Part shown: in pieces, positions 41,498-48,815 of the stretch
Position numbering within the stretch: position 1 is the stretch's first letter
Layout: each line of letters opens with the position of its first letter
Source of the DNA: a bacterium
Lineage (GTDB): Bacteria > Vulcanimicrobiota > Vulcanimicrobiia > Vulcanimicrobiales > Vulcanimicrobiaceae
Direction of reading: 5' to 3'
DNA length: 64,000 bases
NCBI GenBank assembly: GCA_021790935.1
Contig: JAJYFL010000009.1
Span: 14,213-78,212 of the forward strand
Program-made: the position numbers and the translations under genes
Notes under the pieces: model-generated
What the model saw: only the letters and a program-made list of their open reading frames with translations
What the model was told of the DNA's origin: nothing
Databases searched by the model: none

Positions 41498-41959
41498 GTG
41501 ACAAGACCTCGAACGCCTCGTTGCGTGAGAAGATTCTGGGCCGTGCTTGCGTTGCTTGCCTTGGTTGGCTGTCGCAACGTTCGCATTCAAACCCTCCAGC
41601 GAGGGACGACGACGAGCGTTGCCGGCGGTAACGAGATTGCCGTCGTAAGAAATGAGTCCGGTCTCGAACGTTTGGGCATCCGGGCGCCGGTCCGCTTTCG
41701 TAACGAATTTGGCGTGCTCTTGCTTATGGGTCCTCACGACCGGACCGGCTATCGCCAGATCGTCGAGTCGATTGGGGCCAATCCCAGTCGCGTGCGGGTC
41801 GTCGCGTTCGAGGAGCCGCCTGCCAACGGAGGCGACCCGTCGCGTCCGTACCGTACCTATACCTTGTGGATCGTGCCGAACTCGGCCTACCGCAGCGGGA
41901 TTCGGGTCGTCGTGGTAACGCCGTCGGACGATCCGGTCGCGCATACCACGTTGCCCTAG
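41498..41959 (+). CDS. Putative lipoprotein of unknown function
   Basis: A 153-residue protein with a signal peptide and lipobox (AVLALLALVGC, Cys near residue 25). The mature part is beta-rich (NEIAVVRNESGLERLGI, YRTYTLWIVPNSAY, IRVVVVTPSDD). The start is GTG at 41498. No family is recognised. Its stop lies inside the outer inverted repeat of MITE-like copy B, so the element may have reshaped its end. Confidence 0.6.
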   Translation: MTRPRTPRCVRRFWAVLALLALVGCRNVRIQTLQRGTTTSVAGGNEIAVVRNESGLERLGIRAPVRFRNEFGVLLLMGPHDRTGYRQIVESIGANPSRVRVVAFEEPPANGGDPSRPYRTYTLWIVPNSAYRSGIRVVVVTPSDDPVAHTTLP

Positions 41960-42179
41960 GAGGCTGCCGGAGTTGAGCCGTTTTCGGATTTGGTGCCGAA
42001 TTTTGTTCGGAGACGAGGCGCGAAGAAGCCGCGCCAGCGCGCATCCTGCGCTGCGCGGCACCTCCGCTTCCGTGCGGAATGGGAGCGAAGCCGTAGCTTC
42101 GTGACTGATGAGCAACGCAGTATTCGGGCAAAAGGCGGCCCAAAGACGGAAACGTCCTTAACTCCGATACTCTCCTAGG
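41955..42179 (+). mobile_element. Palindromic MITE-like repeat, copy B
   Basis: An element of about 197 bp (41969-42165) inside an outer 8-bp inverted repeat, CCTAGGAG (41955-41962) and CTCCTAGG (42172-42179). It shares the 28-bp core (42001-42028) and several flanking blocks with copy A, in the opposite orientation. Relative to copy A it has about 50 extra bases after the core, themselves GC-rich and self-complementary. It fills nearly all of the 282-bp gap before the GH130 gene, so it may carry or alter that promoter. It codes no protein. Confidence 0.75.
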
Positions 42180-42241
42180 CGACTATCGAAGCCGTCCGAG
42201 ACGGACGATACTCTAACGGGCAAACGAATGACTCCCCCCGA

Positions 42242-43354
42242 ATGAGGTGTATGCTGGAACACGCAATCTCCGAATTGGATGTCCGGGTAGGCCGGCTTGG
42301 CACGGTGCTTGAGCCGGGCGGGGATCCTTTCCAAGCCGAAGGCACGCTTAACCCTGCCGCCGCACGTGCGCGTAACGGTTCGTTGTTGCTATACCCGCGC
42401 GATGTCGCCAAGGGGAACGTCTCGCGCGTCGGCTTGGCGGTGGGCCATCCTGCCGGCGAGCGCCCTGCGGCTTTCGAGCGCGCCGGCTTTGCGCTCGAAC
42501 CGAAGGCTCCCTACGAGCGGCGTCCGCATCCCGGTTACGGCTGTGAAGATCCGCGCGTGACGTTCGTGCCGGTTCTGGACCAGTACGTCATGGCATATAC
42601 GGCGTTCGGGCCGAACGGTCCGCGCATCGCGATAGCGCTCTCCGACGACGGGTACCTCTGGAAACGCGTCGGGCTGCTGCGCTTCGACCGGCCGGGCATG
42701 CACGTCGGCGACGATAAAGACGCGGCCGCGTTTCCCGAACCGGTGCGTTCGCCGAAGGGCGTCCTCTCGCTGGCCTTTTACCATCGCCCGATGCTGCATC
42801 TCTCGGCCGTCGACGGCCGGGCTGCGATTCCCATGATCGAACGCATGCCCTTCGAAGACCGCGAGTCGATTCGCATCGCTTACGTTCCGCTCGAACCGGT
42901 GCTGGGCGATCGCGAGCGTATCCTCGACGTCTGCGAGAGCGTGCTCGTAATGTCGCCCAACGCCGATTGGGGCTCGCTCAAACTCGGAGCGGGGACGCCG
43001 CCCGTACGCATCGACGAAGGCTGGATGTCGCTCTACCATGCCGTCGACGTGCTCGGCGCGATCGGCGAACGCCCGAAGCTGCGTTATAGTGCGGGCGTGC
43101 TGATCCACGATGCCGAGGAACCCCATCGCGTGATCTACCGCTCGCCGCAGCCGATACTCACTCCGCAAGCCGAACGCGAGCTGCAGGGGATCGTGGACAA
43201 CGTCGTTTTCCCGACCGGCATCGATCCGCGGCCGGATCTCGGAGCGCGCACGTTCGACGTATATTACGGCATGGCGGACTGGTCGATCGGCGCCGTGCGC
43301 CTGAGGCTCGAGCAGTCGCGGGCATTTCGAGAACCGGCCGAAAGCGCCGCATAA
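42242..43354 (+). CDS. Glycoside hydrolase family 130 (beta-mannoside phosphorylase/mannosidase-like)
   Basis: A 370-residue five-bladed propeller enzyme. The hallmark is YGCEDPRVTFVP, with the family Glu-Asp-Pro-Arg stretch; FNPA-like ground is seen as TLNPAAARARNG, and later VLVMSPNADWG and GWMSLYHAVD. GH130 enzymes phosphorolyse or hydrolyse beta-mannosides. There is no signal peptide, so it acts in the cytoplasm. The ATG at 42242 is followed nine bases later by a second ATG that could also be the start. Confidence 0.88.
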   Translation: MRCMLEHAISELDVRVGRLGTVLEPGGDPFQAEGTLNPAAARARNGSLLLYPRDVAKGNVSRVGLAVGHPAGERPAAFERAGFALEPKAPYERRPHPGYGCEDPRVTFVPVLDQYVMAYTAFGPNGPRIAIALSDDGYLWKRVGLLRFDRPGMHVGDDKDAAAFPEPVRSPKGVLSLAFYHRPMLHLSAVDGRAAIPMIERMPFEDRESIRIAYVPLEPVLGDRERILDVCESVLVMSPNADWGSLKLGAGTPPVRIDEGWMSLYHAVDVLGAIGERPKLRYSAGVLIHDAEEPHRVIYRSPQPILTPQAERELQGIVDNVVFPTGIDPRPDLGARTFDVYYGMADWSIGAVRLRLEQSRAFREPAESAA

Positions 43355-43366
43355 CGTGCCCCGCGT

Positions 43367-43858
43367 ATGCTGAGATACTACGCCGTCGCGACGGCGATCG
43401 TGCTCGTATTCGCCGTCGTTGCGGCGGCATATTTCAATCGAGACCAGCTCCGGATCAAGCTGGCTTCGGTCTACGCGCCGGTCACGCCGAAGCCCGCGCC
43501 GCCGAACCCGAACCGCACCGCCCCGTCGGGTGCCTTTCGCGGTACCGTGCCGTGGGCTCTCTCGGCGCTGCCGGAATGTTTCATGCCAACGAAAATCACG
43601 CACGGCGCCCGGTCGTTCGTGCTGGCGCGTCTGCCCGCGTCCGCGGTCGCAATCCAGCCCCCGGCGACGCTGCACTACGCGGACTGCACCGTGCGCATCG
43701 TCGGCGACCAGGCGTTCGTAGCGCGCGGCGCCGACCGCTTCCACATTCCGCCGCACGCGCGCTTCTATCGCGGGCGCGGCGGCTCGCTCTTGCTCCTGCA
43801 CTGGACCCGGCGCGGCGCGATCTTGTGGTCTTACGTGCCTGCGAGAGCGCACTTGTGA
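43367..43858 (+). CDS. Membrane-anchored protein of unknown function
   Basis: A 163-residue protein with an N-terminal transmembrane or signal segment (AVATAIVLVFAVVAAAYF), a Pro-rich linker (VTPKPAPPNPNRTAP) and a small extracytoplasmic domain with two Cys (LPECFMPT and HYADCTVR). No family is recognised. It lies 12 bp after the GH130 gene and its stop overlaps the prfC start, so it is part of a transcription unit with both. Confidence 0.65.
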   Translation: MLRYYAVATAIVLVFAVVAAAYFNRDQLRIKLASVYAPVTPKPAPPNPNRTAPSGAFRGTVPWALSALPECFMPTKITHGARSFVLARLPASAVAIQPPATLHYADCTVRIVGDQAFVARGADRFHIPPHARFYRGRGGSLLLLHWTRRGAILWSYVPARAHL

Positions 43859-45486
43859 TGGGTTCGATCGCCGAAGAGACGAGCAAGCGCCGGACGTTTG
43901 CGATCATCTCCCACCCCGACGCCGGCAAGACTACGCTCACGGAGAAATTGCTGCTCTACGGCGGAGCGATTCAAACGGCGGGCCAAGTATCGGCGCGGCG
44001 CCGCCAGGCAGCCGCGACGAGCGACTGGATGGACCTCGAAAAGCAGCGCGGCATCTCGATCACCTCGACCGTTCTGCAGTTTCCGTACCGCGGGTTTACC
44101 GTCAATCTGTTGGACACGCCGGGGCATCAGGATTTTGGAGAGGATACCTATCGGACGCTGCTGGCGGCCGACTGCGCCGTCATGTTGATCGACGCCGCCA
44201 AAGGCGTCGAACCGCAGACCAAGAAACTCTTCGCGATCTGCCGCGCACGGCGAATACCGCTGTTCACGTTCGTCAACAAGATGGACCGTCCGAGCCGCGA
44301 GCCGCTGGAACTCCTCGACGAACTCGAGAGCGTGCTCGGCATCGGTGCGCTTCCGATGAATTGGCCGCTGGGGAACGGCCCCTCGTTCAAAGGCGTCTAC
44401 GACCGGCGCACGCGGGAACTCCATCTGTTCGGGCGTACCGTTCACGGCTCGAAGAAGGCGCACGTGCAGACCGCCGACGCGCGCGATCCGCAGATTCGCG
44501 AACTGCTCGATCCGCAGTCGTACGAGCGCTTCTTGGAAGGCATCGACCTGCTCGACGGCGCCGGAGCGGCGTTCGACCGCGATGCCATGATGCGCGGCGA
44601 CGTCACCCCGGTCTTCTTCGGCAGCGCTGTGACGAACTTCGGCGTGCAGCTCTTTCTCGACGATTTCATTGCGATGAGCCCGCCGCCGCTGGCGCGCGTT
44701 CTCCGCGACGACCGCGGGCGGGAGACCGCGATCGATCCGGCCGACGAACGCTTCACCGGTTTCGTCTTCAAGATCCAGGCCAACATGGATCCGCGCCATC
44801 GCGACCGCATCGCGTTCGTGCGCGTCTGTTCGGGGAAATTCGAACGAGATATGTCGGTGCGCAACGCGCGGACCGGCAAAGACGTGCGCCTCGCGCGCGC
44901 GATGAAGCTCTTTGCGAGCGAACGCGAATCGCTCGTCGCCGCCTACGCCGGCGATGTCGTGGGCCTGGCGAACCCCGGGGTGTTCGCCATCGGCGATACG
45001 CTCGGCCAGGGCGACCTCGGACGGTTCGCCGGGATCCCGTCCTTCGCTCCAGAACATTTCGCAGCCGTGCGGAGCATCGACTCGGCGAGCTACAAATCGT
45101 TTGGGAAGGGCATCGCGCAACTGCGCGAAGAGGGGGCGATTCAGGTGATGTATCCGTACGGCTCGAGGCGCACCGAGCCGATATTGGCGGCGGTCGGAGC
45201 CCTGCAGTTTGAAGTGGTGAAATACCGTCTCGAATTCGAGTACAACGTAAAGACGATGCTGACGGCCCTGCCGTACGGCGTCGCCCGCCGCGTGAGCGGC
45301 GAGAGCCAGGCGATCGCCGCGGCGCAACTGCCCTCCAATGCCAAGCTCGTCGAGGATTGGGACGGTCGCCCGGTCGCGCTGTTCGAAAGCGAGTGGAGCG
45401 TCCGGCTGGGCGAAGAATGGAATCCCGAGCTGCGGTTCGATGAGTTTACGGCCGTCACCGCGCCGGCCGGCTCGGTGCTCCCGTGA
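43858..45486 (+). CDS. prfC: Peptide chain release factor 3
   Basis: A 542-residue translational GTPase. The G1 loop is ISHPDAGKTTLTEKLL, the switch region has DWMDLEKQRGISITST, G3 is LLDTPGHQDFGEDT and G4 is FVNKMDRPSREPLEL. Domain 2 and 3 phrases typical of RF3 follow (VFFGSAVTNFGVQLFL, VGALQFEVVKYRLEFEY). RF3 recycles RF1/RF2 after termination. The ATG at 43858 overlaps the upstream TGA. Upstream open reading is shadow of the previous gene. Confidence 0.96.
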   Translation: MGSIAEETSKRRTFAIISHPDAGKTTLTEKLLLYGGAIQTAGQVSARRRQAAATSDWMDLEKQRGISITSTVLQFPYRGFTVNLLDTPGHQDFGEDTYRTLLAADCAVMLIDAAKGVEPQTKKLFAICRARRIPLFTFVNKMDRPSREPLELLDELESVLGIGALPMNWPLGNGPSFKGVYDRRTRELHLFGRTVHGSKKAHVQTADARDPQIRELLDPQSYERFLEGIDLLDGAGAAFDRDAMMRGDVTPVFFGSAVTNFGVQLFLDDFIAMSPPPLARVLRDDRGRETAIDPADERFTGFVFKIQANMDPRHRDRIAFVRVCSGKFERDMSVRNARTGKDVRLARAMKLFASERESLVAAYAGDVVGLANPGVFAIGDTLGQGDLGRFAGIPSFAPEHFAAVRSIDSASYKSFGKGIAQLREEGAIQVMYPYGSRRTEPILAAVGALQFEVVKYRLEFEYNVKTMLTALPYGVARRVSGESQAIAAAQLPSNAKLVEDWDGRPVALFESEWSVRLGEEWNPELRFDEFTAVTAPAGSVLP

Positions 45487-46457
45487 CCGCCGGCGAGCCG
45501 GCCGCGGTCGGATTCTCGGATATCCTCGCCGCCGCAGAGCGGCTGCGAGGCATCGCGCACCGGACGCCGGTCGTGACTTCGACGACGCTCGACGAGCGCA
45601 CGGGTACGCACGCGTTCGTCAAATGCGAGAACCTCCAACGCATGGGCGCGTTTAAGTTTCGCGGTGCGTATAACTGCATCGAACAACTCGACGAGGAGCA
45701 ACGGCGCCGCGGAGTCGTGACCTTCTCGAGCGGCAATCACGCACAGGGCGTCGCGCTCGCAAGCCGTTTGCTCGGCGCGCGCGCCACGATCGTCATGCCG
45801 CAGGACGCGCCGCGCTCGAAGGTCGACGCTACTCGCGGTTACGGTGCGGAGATCGTCTTTTACACGCGAGGTGAGGAGGACCGCACCACCATCGCGCTAC
45901 GCATCGCCGAAGAACGCGGGGCGACGCTCGTCGCGCCTTACGACGACGAGCGCGTGATCGCCGGGCAAGGAACGGCGGCGCTCGAATTGCTCGAGGATGC
46001 GGGACCGCTCGATGCGATTATCGTCCCGGTCGGCGGTGCGGGGCTGCTCGCGGGCACGGCGATCGCAGCCGCCGGCGTCGACGGGCGAATCGGCGTTTGG
46101 GGCGTCGAGCCTGAAGCCGGAAACGACGTGCAGCGTTCGCTGGCGGCCGGCAAGCGCATCGCGATTCCCGTACCGCAGACCATCGCGGACGGCATGCAAA
46201 CGGAGTCCCCCGGCGAACTGACGTTCCCGCTCGTGCAGCGATACGCTCGCGGTGTCGTGACCGTGAGCGACGACGAACTGCGGGCGGCGATGCGCTTTGC
46301 TTTCGAGCGCATGAAACTGGTCATCGAACCGAGCGGCGCCGCCGCTCTCGCCGCGCTGCTCTTTGGGAAGATCGATCTGGCCGGCAAACGGGTAGGCGTT
46401 ATCGTCAGCGGCGGCAACGTCGACGCGGACCGCTACGCGGAGCTGATCCGGAGATGA
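45483..46457 (+). CDS. Threonine/serine dehydratase (PLP fold type II)
   Basis: A 324-residue PLP enzyme. The PLP lysine is in the motif MGAFKFRGAYN, the substrate loop is SSGNHAQGVALAS and the phosphate-binding loop is PVGGAGLLAGTA. It has no ACT regulatory domain, so it resembles the short catabolic type or serine racemase rather than the regulated biosynthetic IlvA. It makes 2-oxobutanoate and ammonia from threonine. The GTG at 45483 overlaps the prfC stop. Confidence 0.92.
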   Translation: MTAGEPAAVGFSDILAAAERLRGIAHRTPVVTSTTLDERTGTHAFVKCENLQRMGAFKFRGAYNCIEQLDEEQRRRGVVTFSSGNHAQGVALASRLLGARATIVMPQDAPRSKVDATRGYGAEIVFYTRGEEDRTTIALRIAEERGATLVAPYDDERVIAGQGTAALELLEDAGPLDAIIVPVGGAGLLAGTAIAAAGVDGRIGVWGVEPEAGNDVQRSLAAGKRIAIPVPQTIADGMQTESPGELTFPLVQRYARGVVTVSDDELRAAMRFAFERMKLVIEPSGAAALAALLFGKIDLAGKRVGVIVSGGNVDADRYAELIRR

Positions 46458-47710
46458 CGCAGGCGTTTGCGCGCCGCCACTGGATACCGCCGGGCGCCCT
46501 CGTCTTCGGGCAGCTCGCGCACGGAGCGTCGTGGTTGCTGCTGCTCTGGATCGCGACGCGGGGCTCGCTCGCCGGCGTTACGCCCGCGATGCTCGCCTGG
46601 GTGCACCTCGTTGCGCTCGGCTGGTTCACGATGGCCGCGCTTGCGATTCTCATCCATGCCCTGCCGGGGTTCACAGAGGTTACCTGGGAGGGCGAACGCC
46701 TCGCACGGGCCGCGCTGTGGCTCTTCGGTGCCGGCTCGCTTGCGCTCGTCGTTGCGTTCCTCACTTACCCTGCCGCTCTCGGTTGGGCGGCGCTCTCGAT
46801 CCTGCTCGGGATCGCGCTGTACCTCTTGCCGGCGTATCGCACGCTCGGCAAAGCGATGCGCGGCGAAGGTGCGCAGCGCGCTATCGCACGTGCCACCGGT
46901 GCGACGTTCGCATTCCTCATACTGACGGCGTTGGCCGGCGCGGGACTCGCGGCGCTGCTCGGCGGCTGGCCGGTACCCGCGTGGATTGCGTCGCTGCCCG
47001 CCGCGCACGCGCAATTGGGGCTCTTCGGATGGCTCTCGCTGTTGATTTTCGGCGTCTCCGCGCGCACTATCGCGCCGATCGCCGGCGGCAAATCGCGTTT
47101 CCGCTGGATGCACGTCGCCGTCGGCGTGCTGGCGCTGCTCGGCGTCCCGTTGCTTGCGATCGGATTGGGTTTGGGATCGCAGCCGCTCGTCTGGATCGGC
47201 GGCGCACTATTCGCGGCGGGTGCGATCGTCTACGCTATCGATATCGCCGATTGCGTCTTCCGCGCGACCGTAGCGCACCGCCCTCCGCAGGCGTTCGTGC
47301 TGGCGAGCGTGACGTGGCTGCTCGTGAGCCTAGCGGCCGGAGCGGGCGTGCTGCTGGGCGAGCCGTGGCGGTACGCCTACGTCTTCTTGCTCTTGATCGG
47401 GTGGGTCGGGCAGATGGTCAACGCGCACGCCTACCACATCGGCATCCGGCTCCTCTCGACGGTCTACCGCGGCGACGACGACGAGACGCCGCCCGGCGCT
47501 CTGCTCGACGCGCGCCTTTCGTGGATATCGTTCGCGGCGTTTCAGGTGGCCGTAGCGGTGGTTGCGGTGGGGCTGGCTCGGTACGATCCGGCGCTTGCCT
47601 CTTACGGCGCGGCGATCGGTTTCGGCGGCTGGATCGCGATGGTTGCGAACGTTGGCGTCGCGCGGAGGCGCGCCGCTCACGGTGCGAGCGGCGTGCGGCC
47701 CATCGCATAG
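46454..47710 (+). CDS. Polytopic membrane protein, CcoN/NnrS-like
   Basis: A 418-residue protein with about 11-12 transmembrane helices. Several His lie in places reminiscent of heme-binding oxidase-like folds: WVHLVALGWFTMAALAILIH, AHAQLGLFGWLSLLIFG and QMVNAHAYHIGIRLL. Such phrases are shared by NnrS and CcoN-type small homologues, but the six-His set of a real oxidase is not clear. A role in NO or heme handling is possible but only inferred. The ATG overlaps the dehydratase stop; the 3' end overlaps the AhpD-like gene convergently by 34 bp. Confidence 0.7.
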   Translation: MTQAFARRHWIPPGALVFGQLAHGASWLLLLWIATRGSLAGVTPAMLAWVHLVALGWFTMAALAILIHALPGFTEVTWEGERLARAALWLFGAGSLALVVAFLTYPAALGWAALSILLGIALYLLPAYRTLGKAMRGEGAQRAIARATGATFAFLILTALAGAGLAALLGGWPVPAWIASLPAAHAQLGLFGWLSLLIFGVSARTIAPIAGGKSRFRWMHVAVGVLALLGVPLLAIGLGLGSQPLVWIGGALFAAGAIVYAIDIADCVFRATVAHRPPQAFVLASVTWLLVSLAAGAGVLLGEPWRYAYVFLLLIGWVGQMVNAHAYHIGIRLLSTVYRGDDDETPPGALLDARLSWISFAAFQVAVAVVAVGLARYDPALASYGAAIGFGGWIAMVANVGVARRRAAHGASGVRPIA

Positions 47711-48276
47711 AACTCGGCGTTGGGACGCATTCCCATGACGCCCGCCATGCGATTGGAGAACCCGAAGAAGGCCGCGACGGCTCCGATATCCCAGACGTCG
47801 TCATCGCTTAGGCCTGCAAGGTGCAGGACGTCGATGTCGTGTTCGGTGGCGGCGAAGCCCTGCTCGTTCACCGCGCACGCGAAACGCAGGATCGCTCGCA
47901 TGCGCGGCGGGAGGTCAGCGGTGCGCCAATCGTTCGCGATCTGTTCGGCGAGTACCGGGTTCTTGCTCAGCACGCGCAACGCGGCACCGTGGGCCGTCAT
48001 GCAGTACTGGCAGCGGTTCTCGGACGAAACGGCAACCACGATCGCCTCGCGCTCGACGCGGCTCAAGCCGCTCGGCCCTTTCATCAGCACGTCGTGATAG
48101 GCCAAGAACGCGCGGAGATGCTCGGGCCTGCGCGCGTACGCCCGAAAGACGTTTGGAACGAAACCGATCTTCTCGCGGTTCTTTTCGTATATCGCCCGAA
48201 TGTCGTCGGGCAGTTCGCTCTCGGCGGGCTCTCCGAAGCGCGATACGCGCGCGTTGATCTCTAGGGGCTGCTCCAT
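47677..48276 (-). CDS. Peroxidase-related protein, AhpD/carboxymuconolactone decarboxylase family
   Basis: A 199-residue helical protein. The redox motif is SSENRCQYCMTAHGAAL (CxxC then His), as in AhpD-like uncharacterised peroxidase-related enzymes. PNVFRAYARRPEHLRAFLAYHDVLM before it and FFGFSNRMAGVMGMRPNAE near the end fit the longer subfamily. It likely reduces organic peroxides with the paired Cys. The start is ATG at 48276. Confidence 0.9.
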   Translation of the reverse strand: MEQPLEINARVSRFGEPAESELPDDIRAIYEKNREKIGFVPNVFRAYARRPEHLRAFLAYHDVLMKGPSGLSRVEREAIVVAVSSENRCQYCMTAHGAALRVLSKNPVLAEQIANDWRTADLPPRMRAILRFACAVNEQGFAATEHDIDVLHLAGLSDDDVWDIGAVAAFFGFSNRMAGVMGMRPNAEFYAMGRTPLAP

Positions 48277-48350
48277 ATCCTGATCCCGTTCTCGCGGATG
48301 AAGTGAGGGGCGGTCGTGCCGCCCCTGTGGTGCCGTGTGGTGCGATGAGG

Positions 48351-48815
48351 TTACTTGATGTTTCCGCAGGAGACGTAGTCTTTGAGATCGGACGCGCTCT
48401 TGTGAACGTTGACGGCGAACTTGCCGCCCGAGACCGCACTTAGCGCGACGTTCTTCAAGAGCGTGGTCGACGCGCCGCCGACGACGTTAGCTAGGGGATA
48501 CTTCGGAACGGGGTTGAGTTTGGCGCACGTTCCCGGATGAATGTGCGCGGGTTGCGCCGTCTTGGGCGCGTTCTTCAGCGCGATCTTCACCTGGAGATTG
48601 GCGCCCATCTGCGTGAGCGTTGCCGTACCGCTCTCCTTGCTGCCGTTCTCGGCGTTCAGCGTCACAACGACGGGCTTGGCCGGGGAGGCCTTCACCGCGA
48701 CGGCAGCGGGCTTTGCCGTCGGCGAAACGGTTGCCGTTTGGGTCGATTGCGATGAGGCGCAGCCGGCAATCGCCAGCAGCCCGATCGCGGCAAGTATAAT
48801 GCGGGGAGTTTTCAT
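48351..48815 (-). CDS. Lipoprotein with CHRD-like domain
   Basis: A 154-residue lipoprotein (lipobox LLAIAGCASS, Cys near residue 19) with a Thr/Ala/Lys-rich linker and a beta-sandwich-type domain (SGTATLTQMGANLQVKIAL, PAHIHPGTCAKLNP, KFAVNVHKSASDLKDYVSCG). The His-Ile-His phrase and spacing resemble CHRD or superoxide-dismutase-like extracellular domains; metal binding is possible but unproven. It overlaps the stop of the large propeller gene (ATGA). Confidence 0.75.
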   Translation of the reverse strand: MKTPRIILAAIGLLAIAGCASSQSTQTATVSPTAKPAAVAVKASPAKPVVVTLNAENGSKESGTATLTQMGANLQVKIALKNAPKTAQPAHIHPGTCAKLNPVPKYPLANVVGGASTTLLKNVALSAVSGGKFAVNVHKSASDLKDYVSCGNIK

